Shown here piece after piece: positions 15,832 through 27,030 of a stretch of DNA of 64,000 nucleotides. The stretch comes from Rheinheimera oceanensis (GTDB lineage: Bacteria; Pseudomonadota; Gammaproteobacteria; Enterobacterales; Alteromonadaceae). The translations under genes and the position numbers were made by a program. The stretch is from assembly GCF_018831085.1 (NCBI RefSeq), contig NZ_JAGPNM010000003.1:1-64000 (forward strand), read 5' to 3'. The notes beneath the pieces are model-generated. The model saw only the letters and a program-made list of their open reading frames with translations, ran no database searches and had not been told where the DNA came from. Positions within the stretch are counted from its first letter, which is position 1; each line of letters opens with the position of its first letter.

Positions 15832-16875
15832 TTATTCGTTAATAATAACCAGCTCATCGCCTGCCGCGGCAGACTGAATTTCACCCAGATGCCACACAGT
15901 TTCGCCAGCATCACTGAGTATGCTGATGGCCTGTTGCAGTTTGTCCTGAGGTACAACCACCAACATACCTACACCACAGTTAAAGGTGCGGTACATTTCA
16001 TGGCGGCTGATATTGCCCTGCTGCTGCAGCCAGTTGAAAATGGCTGGCCACTGCCAGCTTTTACCGTTGATTACGGCTTTGGTATTCTCCGGCAATACCC
16101 GCGGAATATTTTCCCAGAAGCCACCACCGGTAATATGACACAGTGCATTTACCGGTACCTGTTTAAACAGGTTCAGCAGGTTTTTCACATAAATACGGGT
16201 AGGCTCCAGCAGGTGATCGGCCAGGGATTTGCCTTCCAGCAGGGTATCCGGGCTTTGGCCGCTAACTTCCAGTACTTTACGGATTAACGAAAAACCATTG
16301 GAGTGCGGGCCGGAAGATGCCATGGCAATTAACTGATCGCCCGGTTTTACTTTACTGCCGTCGATAATGTCGGCTTTTTCCACTACACCAACACAGAAAC
16401 CGGCAATATCATAATCTTCGCCGTGATACATGCCCGGCATTTCGGCGGTTTCGCCGCCAACCAGTGAACAACCAGACTGATAACACCCCTCAGCAATACC
16501 ATTTACTACAGCCGATGCGGTGTCGACATCGAGTTTGCCGGTGGCGTAATAATCGAGGAAAAACAGCGGCTCAGCGCCTTGCACCACCAGATCGTTAACA
16601 CACATGGCAACTAAATCAATGCCCACGCCGTCATGACGTTTTAAATCCATAGCCAGCCGCAGTTTGGTACCTACACCGTCAGTGCCGGATACCAGTACCG
16701 GTTCTTTATAACCGGCCGGAATTTGGCACAGCGCACCAAAGCCACCTAAACCACCCATAACTTCAGGGCGACGTGTGCGTTTGACTGCGCCTTTAATCCG
16801 CTCAACTAACGCATTACCTGCGTCAATATCAACTCCGGCGTCTTTGTAGCTTAACGATGTTTTCTGCTCGCTCAC
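15832..16875 (-). CDS. purM: phosphoribosylformylglycinamidine cyclo-ligase PurM
   Basis: A 347-residue AIR synthetase, fifth step of purine synthesis. The frame is open to an ATG at 16923, but GTG at 16875 is preferred: GAGGA lies five bases upstream and the protein then begins [15 protein letters not shown], like known PurM. Landmarks include G-T-D-G-V-G-T-K-L, the [10 protein letters not shown] segment, [20 protein letters not shown] and H-I-T-G-G-G-F. First gene of the purM-purN-DUF3108 operon. I saw no clear PurR operator upstream. Confidence 0.95.
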   Translation of the reverse strand: MSEQKTSLSYKDAGVDIDAGNALVERIKGAVKRTRRPEVMGGLGGFGALCQIPAGYKEPVLVSGTDGVGTKLRLAMDLKRHDGVGIDLVAMCVNDLVVQGAEPLFFLDYYATGKLDVDTASAVVNGIAEGCYQSGCSLVGGETAEMPGMYHGEDYDIAGFCVGVVEKADIIDGSKVKPGDQLIAMASSGPHSNGFSLIRKVLEVSGQSPDTLLEGKSLADHLLEPTRIYVKNLLNLFKQVPVNALCHITGGGFWENIPRVLPENTKAVINGKSWQWPAIFNWLQQQGNISRHEMYRTFNCGVGMLVVVPQDKLQQAISILSDAGETVWHLGEIQSAAAGDELVIINE

Positions 16876-16953
16876 GGCAATCCTCGAATGACTGAAAGTG
16901 GAAAGGCTAAAAATTGGCGGCATTTTACCTGCTTAACGCCGCCGACAAAAGCC

Positions 16954-17361
16954 TTACTGCATAGCATTTGCCATCGCCTGCTTTACATAGTCATATAAAC
17001 TGATGCTGTTGTCTCGGGTGATTTTATGGTAACACACTGAAGCAAATGGAAATTCTTTGTCATTCAGCCTGATATAAACAAAAGGAGCTGTGCTGTCAGT
17101 CTGATCATGCTGCCAGTGGCCGCCAACATTGGCGATAAACAACTCACCAATATAAGCGCCGATAATGTTACATAAGGTAAACACCACCTCGGCCGAATGG
17201 CGCTGCTTTTGCTCCCGGCTGTTTAATTCGGTTAGCAGTATATCAATTTGCTGCAGGCTGTCGATGCTGTGATCCAGCGCCAGATTGTGTTCGTCTCTGG
17301 CATAGTTTACCGCGTCTGCGGCCGCGCCCTGCATTAAGTTATTCAGTTCTTGTTGTTGCAT
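16954..17361 (-). CDS. conserved hypothetical, weakly DUF3806-like
   Basis: A 135-residue soluble acidic protein. The N-terminal half is helical; the central I-I-G-A-Y-I-G-E-L-F-I-A-N-V-G-G-H-W (about 66-83) resembles the G-x-x-L-G-x-x-x-x-x-x-x-G-x-x-W pattern of DUF3806-type proteins. I offer that only as a weak lead. GAGG five bases before the ATG at 17361 supports the start. It begins seven bases after the LysR gene ends, so it is co-transcribed with it and could be a partner or simply a downstream passenger. Confidence 0.7.
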   Translation of the reverse strand: MQQQELNNLMQGAAADAVNYARDEHNLALDHSIDSLQQIDILLTELNSREQKQRHSAEVVFTLCNIIGAYIGELFIANVGGHWQHDQTDSTAPFVYIRLNDKEFPFASVCYHKITRDNSISLYDYVKQAMANAMQ

Positions 17362-17368
17362 AGTTGCC

Positions 17369-18274
17369 TCAGGATTTTTGATGGGCCGCCAGAATTAACT
17401 GGCGTAATTGTTTACTGCCGGGGCCAAGGGTTTCCTCTTTCGGTGCTACCAGCGATATGGTTGCCATACGCTCGCTGCTTTGGTTCAGGCTAAGTTGCAC
17501 CAGAGTGCCACGGGTAATATAGTCTGTCACCATAAAATCCGGCAGCCAGCAAAAACCCAGCCCGAGTTGCAAAATTTCTATCGCTTCAAAAAAATTATCT
17601 ACCGTCCAGCGTTGTTCTGCCCGCAGCCAACCAATATTTTCCTGCGGTTTTTGTGCGGTATCACGGATCACCAGCTGCAAATGCTGGCTTAGTTCATTCT
17701 GGTCAATATGATTTGCTGTGGCTAATGGATTCAGGCTACCGGTAACCGGAATAAAGCGGGTATGGCATAAATGCTCACCTAAATAGCCTTTGGGAATAAA
17801 GGCAGCGGCCGCTATTACCAGATCGGCCCGCTTTTGCAGGATCATTTCTGCGGTACCGGTAATAACACAGTCGACAAGCTGAATACGGCTACCACGGCTA
17901 AGCGGATAAAAGGCAGCGAGGGCTTCATTTAAAAAGCGGCGCGGGTAGGCCAGCTCTACCGCAATACGGATCTCCGGCTCCCAGCCCTGGTCGATATTGG
18001 CGGCCAGCAATTCTAAATCTTCCACTTGCTGTGTCAGCAACCTTGAGCGGCGCAGCATCACTTCACCGGCTTCTGTCAGATAAGCTTTGCGGCCGCGGAC
18101 TTCCAGCAGCTCAACACCAAGCTGGTTTTGCAATTTCGCTACGGCATGATTGAGTGATGACTGGCTTTTATTTAGCAGCTCTGCCGCCTGCGCGTAGCCA
18201 CCTGCATCGACCACCGCTTGCAAAATACGCCATTGCTCCAGAGTTGAACGTGGACGGTAGGGCATAACGGGCAT
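17369..18274 (-). CDS. LysR-family transcriptional regulator
   Basis: A 301-residue regulator. A winged helix-turn-helix domain (about residues 11-70: L-E-Q-W-R-I-L-Q-A-V, A-A-E-L-L-N-K-S-Q-S-S-L, and E-V-R-G-R-K-A-Y-L-T-E-A-G) is followed by a LysR effector-binding domain (about 95-295). AGGAG sits three bases before the ATG at 18274; a second ATG three codons later has a more comfortable spacing. Target and ligand are unknown. It follows cmoB by 14 bases on the same strand. The helix-turn-helix wing is of the type found in regulators acting on metabolic or efflux genes, but nothing nearby identifies the target. Confidence 0.9.
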   Translation of the reverse strand: MPVMPYRPRSTLEQWRILQAVVDAGGYAQAAELLNKSQSSLNHAVAKLQNQLGVELLEVRGRKAYLTEAGEVMLRRSRLLTQQVEDLELLAANIDQGWEPEIRIAVELAYPRRFLNEALAAFYPLSRGSRIQLVDCVITGTAEMILQKRADLVIAAAAFIPKGYLGEHLCHTRFIPVTGSLNPLATANHIDQNELSQHLQLVIRDTAQKPQENIGWLRAEQRWTVDNFFEAIEILQLGLGFCWLPDFMVTDYITRGTLVQLSLNQSSERMATISLVAPKEETLGPGSKQLRQLILAAHQKS

Positions 18275-18288
18275 GTGCTCCTGTGGCG

Positions 18289-19254
18289 TTAAACGTTGGC
18301 GACAATCACTGCCCTTAGCGGTGCCGGATAGCCTTCTATGGTTTTACTATGATCAGTTGCATCGAGAAAATCAATCAAACTTTCGTTTTCCATCCAGTCG
18401 GTTTTACGCTGCTCGTCTAAGGTAGTGCGGTTTAAATCTGCCAGCCGTACATTGCTAAAACCCAGCCGCTGCAGCCAGTGTGTTAGCGCGGCGACGCTGG
18501 GGATAAACCAGACATTACGCATCTTGGCATAACGCTCACCAGGCACCAGTACCGTGTGTTCGTCACCTTCTACCACTAAGGTTTCCAGGATCAACTCGCC
18601 ACCGGGGCGCAATTGGTTTTTCAGCTGTTGCAGAAAATCCAGCGGCGAACGGCGGTGGTACAATACACCCATTGAGAATACGGTATCAAATTGCTTAAGT
18701 GCCGGCATCTCGTCTATCCCGATCGGAATAAGATTGACCGCAGGGTCGGGGTTAAAATGCTTAATTGCCTGAAACTGGGCATAAAACAGCTGCGACGGGT
18801 CAATGCCAACGACAAATTCTGCGCCTTCACCACGCATACGCCACAGGTGATAACCACTGCCACAACCTACATCCAGCACAGTGCGTTTAGCCAGCGGTGC
18901 AATATGCGGTAGTACCCGATCCCATTTAAAATCAGAGCGCCACTCGGTATCAATATCAATACCATGAATATTAAACGGGCCTTTACGCCAGGGTTTTAAC
19001 TGCTGCAATAAATAGCGGATCTGTTGCGCTTCGCCGCTGCTAATGTCACTGGCATGGCCAAACTGCACTTGTTTTTTTAGCTCAATGACGCTGACAGATG
19101 TTGCCGGCAGGTTACTGATCACCTTCTGCCACTGCTTAAAATCGCCATGCAGGGCGTCTTTGCTCCAGCTTGCCAGCTGCGCCGGTAACGTCTGCAGCCA
19201 GCTGTGCAGTTTATTGGTTGCCAGTTGGGCATAAAAGGGGGTGAAGTCGAGCAT
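18289..19254 (-). CDS. cmoB: tRNA U34 carboxymethyltransferase CmoB
   Basis: A 321-residue class I methyltransferase-fold enzyme. It transfers the carboxymethyl group of carboxy-S-adenosylmethionine (made by CmoA) to 5-hydroxyuridine at tRNA position 34, giving cmo5U. The N-terminus has the family's F-Y-A-Q-L and W-L-Q segments. The cofactor loop [13 protein letters not shown] is near residues 127-139, followed by V-G-I-D-P-S. Length matches E. coli CmoB (323). AAGG lies six bases before the ATG. It is 24 bases downstream of cmoA, forming the standard cmoAB pair. Confidence 0.95.
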   Translation of the reverse strand: MLDFTPFYAQLATNKLHSWLQTLPAQLASWSKDALHGDFKQWQKVISNLPATSVSVIELKKQVQFGHASDISSGEAQQIRYLLQQLKPWRKGPFNIHGIDIDTEWRSDFKWDRVLPHIAPLAKRTVLDVGCGSGYHLWRMRGEGAEFVVGIDPSQLFYAQFQAIKHFNPDPAVNLIPIGIDEMPALKQFDTVFSMGVLYHRRSPLDFLQQLKNQLRPGGELILETLVVEGDEHTVLVPGERYAKMRNVWFIPSVAALTHWLQRLGFSNVRLADLNRTTLDEQRKTDWMENESLIDFLDATDHSKTIEGYPAPLRAVIVANV

Positions 19255-19278
19255 AGCTAACCTTATGTAAGAGCGACG

Positions 19279-20043
<765 letters not shown>

Positions 20044-20063
20044 TTACCTTAAATACCACAAAA

Positions 20064-20900
20064 CTACAGCAAGCTGAATTGCTGCTCACCAGGCCAGGGT
20101 TCCAGACAGCTGTGAGGGTAAGCTAGATCCTGTGCAAACTGGCGACACAGTTGCGGCGCCAGATGGTTATCCGGCGTATGGAAAAAGCAAAACGGGCTTT
20201 TACCTTCATCGAGCCATTGCTGCACTTTAGTAAGCCATGGCTGATAAAACTGCCGGTTTACGGCCATATCATCGGTGCCGATAAACCTTAGCACCGGTGT
20301 TTGGCTGAAACTTATCGCATGTACCGGCACGCGTGGTTTTTTGGCCTGAGCATCCATTAATGCCTGATTGGTTGCTGGCACCGAAAATAAAGCTCTGCTG
20401 TCGATTACTACGCGCTCTGCCTGATAGTGCTGCAACATTTTGTGTAATTTAATTTCATATTGGCCTTTGTCAAAAAAGGCTGGATGCCGTACTTCCAGTG
20501 CACAGCGGCACTGTTGGCTAATCTGTTCAACCAAGGTGCTGATTTGGCCAAAGTCGGCCGGACCTGTGCGGGCCGGCAGTTGCAGATGCACCAGTGCCAG
20601 TTTCTGGCCAAGCGTTGCCATACGTTTAAGCCACTCTGCCAGCTGCAGCAGGCTGTCTGCACCGCCGTGATGGCTGATGCGCTGCGGCACTTTCAAGACA
20701 AAACAGTAGTGTGGGGGCGTGTCTTGCTGCCAGCGTTTTAAGGTATCTTCTGATGGATCAGCATAAAAGGTGGTGTTGCCCTCAGCACTGTTAAAATAAC
20801 GGGCATACTGCGGCAAAAAGTCGGTTGCTTTGGCGTCCACAGTATAGATGGAATTTTTCCATTTTGGGTTGGCCCATACCGGGCAGCCGAGATATAACAT
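20064..20900 (-). CDS. DUF72 (YecE-type) TIM-barrel protein
   Basis: A 278-residue DUF72 protein. The open frame extends to 21017, but the start at 20900 is chosen because the protein then begins M-L-Y-L-G-C-P-V-W-A-N-P, matching the family N-terminus (Y-x-G-C/T-x-x-W). Other landmarks are N-T-T-F-Y (the family's xTFY motif), F-V-L-K-V-P-Q-R-I-S-H and the E-V-R-H-P-A-F-F segment. The biochemical role of DUF72 is not settled. It is divergent from the large diguanylate cyclase, with 66 bases between the two starts, and follows the conserved association of yecE with cmoAB. Confidence 0.85.
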   Translation of the reverse strand: MLYLGCPVWANPKWKNSIYTVDAKATDFLPQYARYFNSAEGNTTFYADPSEDTLKRWQQDTPPHYCFVLKVPQRISHHGGADSLLQLAEWLKRMATLGQKLALVHLQLPARTGPADFGQISTLVEQISQQCRCALEVRHPAFFDKGQYEIKLHKMLQHYQAERVVIDSRALFSVPATNQALMDAQAKKPRVPVHAISFSQTPVLRFIGTDDMAVNRQFYQPWLTKVQQWLDEGKSPFCFFHTPDNHLAPQLCRQFAQDLAYPHSCLEPWPGEQQFSLL

Positions 20901-20966
20901 AGCTGACTTGACCTTATTACCGTGGCGGCGTACAACTAACAGACTAAGGCTGGGAAGCATAACATA

Positions 20967-23789
20967 ATGATTGGTAAATCTATCTTCGCTTTGTTGCTGA
21001 TGTTCTCGCTGGCACATACTTATGCGTCTGCAACCGGCTTGCCGGCAAGGTTACAGGTGGCATTAAGTGCAGACACGTATCCTTATATGTTTATCAATAC
21101 TGAAGGCGAGGTTGCCGGGCTGGCGGTTGATTACTGGCGCGAAGTGGGGCGCCGGGAAAACATTCAGATAGACTTTATTGCTGCCGATTGGCCAGACACA
21201 TTAAAGCTGCTGCAACAAGGCGATGTGCAATTACATGGGGCTATGGCCAGCACGCCGGAACGTAAAGCTATGTTTAAGCTTACAGAGCTTAATGTGGACG
21301 CATTTAGTAATGTCTATGTAATGCGCGATTTAACCGGTGTTAATTCCTTAGCAGATCTGCAGCCCTTCGTTATCGGAGTGGTAGAAAATACCGGCCATCT
21401 GACGGCGCTAAAACAACAGTTGCCGCAGGGCAACTTTATGTATTTTCCTAATATTACTGCGTTGTATCAGGCCGCTTTGGATGGAAAGGTTGCTGCTTTT
21501 ACCGGTCTGGACCGGCTTCCTACTTATGATCCCCGCTATGAAGAGCTTAATCGTAAGTTTCCTTTGTTCCGCCGTATTGCGTTACGCAAGATGGAGCTGG
21601 TATATGCTGTGATGCCTGCCAATCAGCAGTTGGCACAACAGTTGGCTGCGGCTACTGCGCGGCTTGACCGTAACTTTATTGATGAGTTGGAAAGACGCTG
21701 GCTGGGAACACCTGCTGAGCAGGATACGTTACTGCTTGGTGTGTCTATTGATAACCAGCCATATATGCATGTCTCGTTGCAGGGCGAAGCGCAGGGGCTT
21801 TTTGTTGATATGTGGCAACAGTGGTCTGAACAAACCGGTACAAAAATCGCTTTTGTACCAGACACCTCATTCAATAATCTGAGCAACCTGCAAAAAGGCC
21901 GCATTGACGTAGTGGTCGCTTTTCCTGACAACAAAGGGTTGCCCGACAATCTGCTGGATGCGCATCAGCTATACAGTTTTAATTCAGAACTTTTCAGCCC
22001 GGCAAAATTGCAGCTGAAACAGTTAGATGAAACCAGTACCGGTAAAGTGGGGGTGTTTGAAAATGCGCCTTATGTGGCGGAATTACAGCTGCGTTACCCG
22101 CTGCTGGAGTTTGTCAGGTATCGTACCCTAAATGAGATGCTGGACGCTTCTCTGCGTTTAGAACTGCTGGGCTTTTTTGGGGCCGCTGCCACTATGCCGA
22201 TGCGCTTACAGCAATTAAATGTCTGGGACAGTTTTAACCGGCTGGAGTCAAGCAGTGTCAGTTCGCCGCTGTACAGCCTGGTCAGAGCGGATAAACCAGA
22301 GTTGGCAGAGCATATCCGGCAAGGTTTTACCGCATTGAAGCTGGATACGCTGATACAGGCAGAACAGCGTTGGATCACAGACCGGGCGCAATATTATTTT
22401 GCGGCATTTCGCGACAAAGTACCGCTATCGCTTAAAGAAGCCGATTGGCTGAGCAACCATAATAAGCTACGTGTTGGTATGCTAAATGACTGGGCACCAA
22501 TGGAGTTTATAGACACAGATGGCAATCCGGCCGGTGTTACCGTTGATATGTTTAATTTGCTCAGCCAGCGGATGAACATTGATTTTGATATCAGCGTTTA
22601 TAGCCAGTTCGACGTTATGCTGGCCGATTTACAGCAGAAAAAGCTCGATCTTATTGCTAACGTTTCAATGCGGGAGGATCGCAAAAGTTATGCGGTATTC
22701 AGTGACGAGTTCTGGTCAATACAATGGGCGGCTATCAGCCGGGGAGACGTGGCGACTGTGGTCACTACCTCTGATCTGAACGGCAAGCGGGTGGCAATAT
22801 ATAAAGACTATCAATTAGCTAAACATCTTAATGATGTTTATCCACAAATTGATGTAAAGCCTGTTGTTGACCTGCGCCGTGCACTGGATCTTTTGCTGCA
22901 GCATGAAGTTGATTTTGTTATCGACTCTGTCGAAGCTGCCAGCGAAATGTTGCGCCAAACCGGTTATATGTATTTGCGCGTGCAGGTGCTGGATGATTTA
23001 CCGTCGTACCCATCGTTGATTGCGGTACGCAATGACTACCAGCCATTAATAGAGATCCTCAACAAAGGGCTGCGTAGCATCGGCCAGGCAGAGCGGCAAC
23101 AGTTGTATCAAAAATGGTTTAGCTTTCAGATAACGCAGGGCATTAACAAAGCTCAATTTAACCGCATGATGTGGCAAATTGGTGGCGCCGCATTAGCATT
23201 GCTGACATTTTTTGTGATCTGGAATTTGTCGTTGCGCAAAGAAGTACGGCTGCGCCGGCAAGCCGAACAAAAAATGCGTTTTATGGCCACACATGACGAT
23301 TTAACGCAGCTTCCTAATCGCGGGCTGATTAAAGAGCGGATAGAGCAGGCTTTGTTGCAACATGCCCGGCACAATGAGATTCTGGCCTTGTTATTTATCG
23401 ATCTGGATGGTTTTAAAGAAGTAAACGATCTGTATGGCCATGATGTAGGCGATGAACTGCTGCTGAAACTTGCTTTGGTGCTCAAAGATGCAGTCAGAAA
23501 AAGCGATACCGTTGCCCGTTTTGGCGGCGATGAATTTGTGGTGTTACTTACCGGCCTGCTTAGCCGGGAAGATGCCGCTATAGTGGCAGAAAAAATGCTG
23601 CATCAGCTAAGCCAGCCGGTAACCCTTTCGGTAGGTGAAGTTAGGGTGGGTGCCAGCATTGGTATTGCTATTTATCCGGATGATGGTACCGGCAGTGCCA
23701 AACTGCTGAAAGTAGCCGACAGCCTGATGTACCGGGTTAAGCAGCAGGGTAAAAACCAGTACTGTTTTTCCCGGGCGGTGTTTTCGTAA
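20967..23789 (+). CDS. diguanylate cyclase with three tandem solute-binding-protein domains
   Basis: A 940-residue inner-membrane sensor. A signal peptide (1-21) precedes three tandem periplasmic SBP_bac_3-like domains (about 28-247, 253-470 and 498-718). The third is most typical (D-W-A-P-M-E-F-I-D-x-D-G), and the second is most diverged. One membrane helix (about 736-754) and a short coil lead to a GGDEF domain (770-935). The active site GGDEF (853-857) is intact, and R844-x-x-D847 five residues upstream is a complete allosteric I-site, predicting active, product-inhibited cyclic di-GMP synthesis. Amino-acid-like ligands are the likely signals. The overall plan resembles BvgS-like sensors with a GGDEF output instead of a kinase. 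ATG 20967 has GGGAAG upstream. Confidence 0.9.
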   Translation: MIGKSIFALLLMFSLAHTYASATGLPARLQVALSADTYPYMFINTEGEVAGLAVDYWREVGRRENIQIDFIAADWPDTLKLLQQGDVQLHGAMASTPERKAMFKLTELNVDAFSNVYVMRDLTGVNSLADLQPFVIGVVENTGHLTALKQQLPQGNFMYFPNITALYQAALDGKVAAFTGLDRLPTYDPRYEELNRKFPLFRRIALRKMELVYAVMPANQQLAQQLAAATARLDRNFIDELERRWLGTPAEQDTLLLGVSIDNQPYMHVSLQGEAQGLFVDMWQQWSEQTGTKIAFVPDTSFNNLSNLQKGRIDVVVAFPDNKGLPDNLLDAHQLYSFNSELFSPAKLQLKQLDETSTGKVGVFENAPYVAELQLRYPLLEFVRYRTLNEMLDASLRLELLGFFGAAATMPMRLQQLNVWDSFNRLESSSVSSPLYSLVRADKPELAEHIRQGFTALKLDTLIQAEQRWITDRAQYYFAAFRDKVPLSLKEADWLSNHNKLRVGMLNDWAPMEFIDTDGNPAGVTVDMFNLLSQRMNIDFDISVYSQFDVMLADLQQKKLDLIANVSMREDRKSYAVFSDEFWSIQWAAISRGDVATVVTTSDLNGKRVAIYKDYQLAKHLNDVYPQIDVKPVVDLRRALDLLLQHEVDFVIDSVEAASEMLRQTGYMYLRVQVLDDLPSYPSLIAVRNDYQPLIEILNKGLRSIGQAERQQLYQKWFSFQITQGINKAQFNRMMWQIGGAALALLTFFVIWNLSLRKEVRLRRQAEQKMRFMATHDDLTQLPNRGLIKERIEQALLQHARHNEILALLFIDLDGFKEVNDLYGHDVGDELLLKLALVLKDAVRKSDTVARFGGDEFVVLLTGLLSREDAAIVAEKMLHQLSQPVTLSVGEVRVGASIGIAIYPDDGTGSAKLLKVADSLMYRVKQQGKNQYCFSRAVFS

Positions 23790-23796
23790 GCGGGCA

Positions 23797-23824
23797 GTGA
23801 CATTAGGCGTCATTTCTATATAAT
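23797..23824 (+). promoter_or_regulatory. sigma-70-type promoter of aspS-yebC-ruvCAB
   Basis: GTGACA (23797-23802), a 16-base spacer and a perfect TATAAT (23819-23824) lie about 50 bases before the aspS start. GCGTCATTT and CCGTCATTTT flank the -10 box as a direct repeat of unknown meaning. Confidence 0.65.
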
Positions 23825-23872
23825 TAGCCGTCATTTTAGTGCCGCTGATTAGCAAGGTAGAAGGAAGGTTTA

Positions 23873-25651
23873 ATGCGTAGCCATTATTGCGGTTTATTAA
23901 CCGCACAACATGTTGGGCAACAAGTGTCTTTATGCGGCTGGGTTAACCGGCGCCGCGATCTGGGTGGTTTGATTTTCTTAGACCTGCGCGACCGTGAGGG
24001 CATGGTGCAGGTTGTTTGTGACCCCGATTTAAAAGACCTGTTTGACGTTGCCTATACACTGCGCAATGAATTCTGTATTCAGATTAAAGGTCAGGTGCGG
24101 GCCCGGCCTGACTCGCAAATTAACAAAGATATGGCTACCGGCGAAGTGGAAGTGTATGCCAGCGATCTGGTTATTCTTAATAAAGCCGCGCCATTACCGC
24201 TGGACTCCAACCAGAACAACAGTGAAGAGCAGCGCTTAAAGTACCGTTACCTTGACCTGCGCCGGCCATTGATGAGCGATAGGTTAAAGTTTCGCGCCCG
24301 CGTTACCAGCTTTGTGCGTAACTTTATGGACAGCCATGGCTTTATGGATGTTGAAACCCCTATTCTGACCAAGGCAACGCCGGAAGGCGCACGCGATTAC
24401 TTAGTGCCCAGCCGTACGCACAAAGGCCAGTTTTTTGCGTTGCCGCAATCGCCGCAATTGTTTAAACAATTACTGATGATGTCAGGTCTGGATCGTTACT
24501 ATCAAATTGTAAAATGTTTCCGCGATGAAGATTTACGTGCTGATCGCCAGCCGGAATTCACCCAGATTGATATTGAAACCTCGTTTATGAGCGCAGAGCA
24601 GGTCATGGAAGTGACTGAGCAAATGGTGCAACAGATGTTTAACCAGTTGCTGGGCGTCGATTTAGGCAAGATGCCACGCATGCCATACTGGGAAGCGATG
24701 CGGCTTTATGGTTCAGACAAGCCGGACCTGCGTAACCCGATGCAGTTTGTCGATGTGGCCGACTTACTCAAAGACGTTGAATTTAAAGTATTCTCTGGCC
24801 CGGCCAATGATGCCAAAGGCCGCGTAGTGGCGCTAAAAGTACCGGGCGCTGCCGAAAAAGTATCGCGTAAAGATATTGATAACTACACCAGCTTTGTTGG
24901 CATCTATGGCGCCAAAGGCTTAGCCTGGATGAAGGTCAACGATGTAACCGCAGGTGCGGATGGCGTACAATCGCCGGTAGCCAAGTTTTTAACACCGGAT
25001 ATTATCAGCACTATTATTGCGCGTACTGGTGCCAACAACGGCGATTTAATTTTCTTCGGTGCCGACAGCTACAAAGTGGTGTGTGAAGCCATGGGCGCGC
25101 TGCGTTTAAAGCTGGGCGAAGATTTAGGCATTACCCAGCCTGGCTGGAAGCCCCTGTGGGTGGTGGACTTCCCGATGTTTGAAGAAAACGACGATGGCAG
25201 CTTCTCTGCTGTGCATCACCCCTTTACTTCACCGCTGGATACGGCGGCGTTTTTAAATACCGCCAATAGTGAACTTGAGCTGGGTAAGTTGTTATCTAAT
25301 GCCTACGATATGGTATTAAACGGTACCGAGCTGGGTGGCGGTTCGGTGCGTATTCATACTGCTGAAGTACAGGCGAAAGTATTCACCTTGTTGGGGATTA
25401 GCGATGAAGAGGCGGCAGAGAAATTCGGCTTCCTGCTTGAAGCGTTAAAATATGGTGCGCCACCGCATGCCGGTTTGGCTTTTGGCCTGGACCGACTGGT
25501 GATGTTAATGACCGGTGCCACGTCAATTCGTGATGTGATGGCATTCCCTAAAACCGCCACGGCCGCCTGCCCGTTAACCGACGCCCCCGGCGCCGCTAAC
25601 CCGGCGCAGCTGGCTGAGCTTGGCATAGCTGTGCTAGCTAAAGCAGAATAA
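23873..25651 (+). CDS. aspS: aspartyl-tRNA synthetase
   Basis: A 592-residue class IIb synthetase of the bacterial AspRS type, charging tRNA-Asp. An N-terminal OB-fold anticodon-binding domain ([19 protein letters not shown], about residues 11-29) is followed by the catalytic core with motif 2 ([14 protein letters not shown], about 219-232), the GAD insertion domain and motif 3 (G-L-A-F-G-L-D-R-L near 532-540). AAGGAAGG precedes the ATG at 23873. It leads the run aspS-yebC-ruvC-ruvA-ruvB with short gaps, a common gammaproteobacterial order. Confidence 0.97.
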   Translation: MRSHYCGLLTAQHVGQQVSLCGWVNRRRDLGGLIFLDLRDREGMVQVVCDPDLKDLFDVAYTLRNEFCIQIKGQVRARPDSQINKDMATGEVEVYASDLVILNKAAPLPLDSNQNNSEEQRLKYRYLDLRRPLMSDRLKFRARVTSFVRNFMDSHGFMDVETPILTKATPEGARDYLVPSRTHKGQFFALPQSPQLFKQLLMMSGLDRYYQIVKCFRDEDLRADRQPEFTQIDIETSFMSAEQVMEVTEQMVQQMFNQLLGVDLGKMPRMPYWEAMRLYGSDKPDLRNPMQFVDVADLLKDVEFKVFSGPANDAKGRVVALKVPGAAEKVSRKDIDNYTSFVGIYGAKGLAWMKVNDVTAGADGVQSPVAKFLTPDIISTIIARTGANNGDLIFFGADSYKVVCEAMGALRLKLGEDLGITQPGWKPLWVVDFPMFEENDDGSFSAVHHPFTSPLDTAAFLNTANSELELGKLLSNAYDMVLNGTELGGGSVRIHTAEVQAKVFTLLGISDEEAAEKFGFLLEALKYGAPPHAGLAFGLDRLVMLMTGATSIRDVMAFPKTATAACPLTDAPGAANPAQLAELGIAVLAKAE

Positions 25652-25714
25652 GTTTTACCATTTTACCTGCAATACCGTGGCAGCAATTTTGCTGCCACAA
25701 CTAAGGAGTAACTG

Positions 25715-26458
25715 ATGGCCGGCCATAGTAAATGGGCGAACATGAAGCATCGCAAAGCCCGTCAGGATGCGAAGAAAAATAAAATTTTCACCAAAATTAT
25801 CCGCGAGTTAACTGTTGCTGCCCGCTTAAACCCTGATATCAGCGCTAACCCGCGGCTGCGTTTGGCGGTAGATAAAGCCCTGTCAGAAAATATGACCCGC
25901 GATACCATAGACCGCGCCATAAAGCGCGGTGCCGGTGCCAGCGAGGGCGAAAACTACGAAGAGTTGGTGTACGAAGGCTATGGCCCGAACGGTGTGGCGG
26001 TAATTGTTGAAACCATGACCGACAACCATAAACGTACCGTAGCTGATGTACGCCATGCTTTTACTAAAGCAGGCGGCAGTCTGGGCACCAGCGGCTCAGT
26101 AGCCTATTTGTTCAGCCGCCGTGGCGTGTTAGTGTTTGCCCCCGGCATGGATGAAGACAGCCTGATGGAAGCGGCACTGAATGCCGGTGCCGAAGATATC
26201 CTAAGCCATGAAGATGGCAGCTTTGAAGTGCTGACAGCAGCAGAGCAGTTTAATGACGTGAAAGACGCGCTGATAGCTGGCGGTTTTATGCCGGATAGTA
26301 GCGAAGTAACCTTAATACCGGCCACCCGCGCTGAGGTGGATGCGGATCATGTGGCGGCGTTTTTTAAACTACTTGATCAGTTGGAAGACTCAGATGACGT
26401 GCAAAATGTGTATCACAATGCCGATATCAGTGACGAACTGATGGTTGAGCACGGTTAA
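25715..26458 (+). CDS. yebC: YebC/TACO1-family protein, first copy
   Basis: A 247-residue YebC-family protein starting [14 protein letters not shown], the classic YebC N-terminus. Members were long called transcriptional regulators and are now linked to translation of difficult sequences such as polyproline stretches. N-terminal helical domain and two alpha/beta domains, full length. AAGGAG before the ATG. It lies between aspS and ruvC, its conserved location. A more distant paralogue is encoded at 52778-53479. Confidence 0.95.
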   Translation: MAGHSKWANMKHRKARQDAKKNKIFTKIIRELTVAARLNPDISANPRLRLAVDKALSENMTRDTIDRAIKRGAGASEGENYEELVYEGYGPNGVAVIVETMTDNHKRTVADVRHAFTKAGGSLGTSGSVAYLFSRRGVLVFAPGMDEDSLMEAALNAGAEDILSHEDGSFEVLTAAEQFNDVKDALIAGGFMPDSSEVTLIPATRAEVDADHVAAFFKLLDQLEDSDDVQNVYHNADISDELMVEHG

Positions 26459-26471
26459 GCGTGGCGCAGCA

Positions 26472-26996
26472 GTGAACATTATTCTGGGCATTGACCCCGG
26501 CAGCCGCTTAACCGGTTATGGTGTTGTGCGCCAGGTAGGCATGAAATTTGAGTATGTCGCCAGCGGCTGTATCCGGCTTACCACCACTGATTTACTGCCT
26601 GAGCGCTTGCTGGATATTTTCAATGGCGTCAGCGAAATTATCAGCCAGACAAGGCCGACTATTTTTGCTATTGAGCAGGTGTTTATGGCGCGCAATGCCG
26701 ACTCTGCGTTAAAACTGGGGCAGGCGCGTGGTGCGGCTATTGTCGCCGCCAAACATGCCGGGCTTGAGGTGTACGAATACTCAGCGCGTCAGGTCAAGCA
26801 ATCAGTGGTTGGCACCGGCGCCGCTGACAAAGCCCAGGTACAGCATATGGTACGCACCTTACTCAAATTACCGGCTAACCCGCAGGCCGACGCCGCTGAT
26901 GCGCTTGCAGTCGCCCTGTGTCATGGGCATACTCAACAGAGTTTAATCAGTTTGGCTGGCCAAGCGCGTAAAACCGTACGTGGCAGGTTACGCTAG
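26472..26996 (+). CDS. ruvC: Holliday junction endonuclease RuvC
   Basis: A 174-residue crossover-junction resolvase, cutting Holliday junctions recognised by RuvAB. The GTG at 26472 gives the family start (V/M)[10 protein letters not shown]. The frame stays open to 26445, which overlaps the yebC stop, but those residues do not resemble RuvC. The catalytic acidic residues are visible: Asp in G-I-D-P-G, Glu in F-A-I-E-Q-V-F, and the C-terminal D-A-A-D-A-L-A-V-A pair. No strong Shine-Dalgarno sequence, so coupling to yebC translation is likely. Confidence 0.95.
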   Translation: MNIILGIDPGSRLTGYGVVRQVGMKFEYVASGCIRLTTTDLLPERLLDIFNGVSEIISQTRPTIFAIEQVFMARNADSALKLGQARGAAIVAAKHAGLEVYEYSARQVKQSVVGTGAADKAQVQHMVRTLLKLPANPQADAADALAVALCHGHTQQSLISLAGQARKTVRGRLR

Positions 26997-27030
26997 GCAG
27001 ATTTATCACCTTATTCTATAAGCAGACCTT

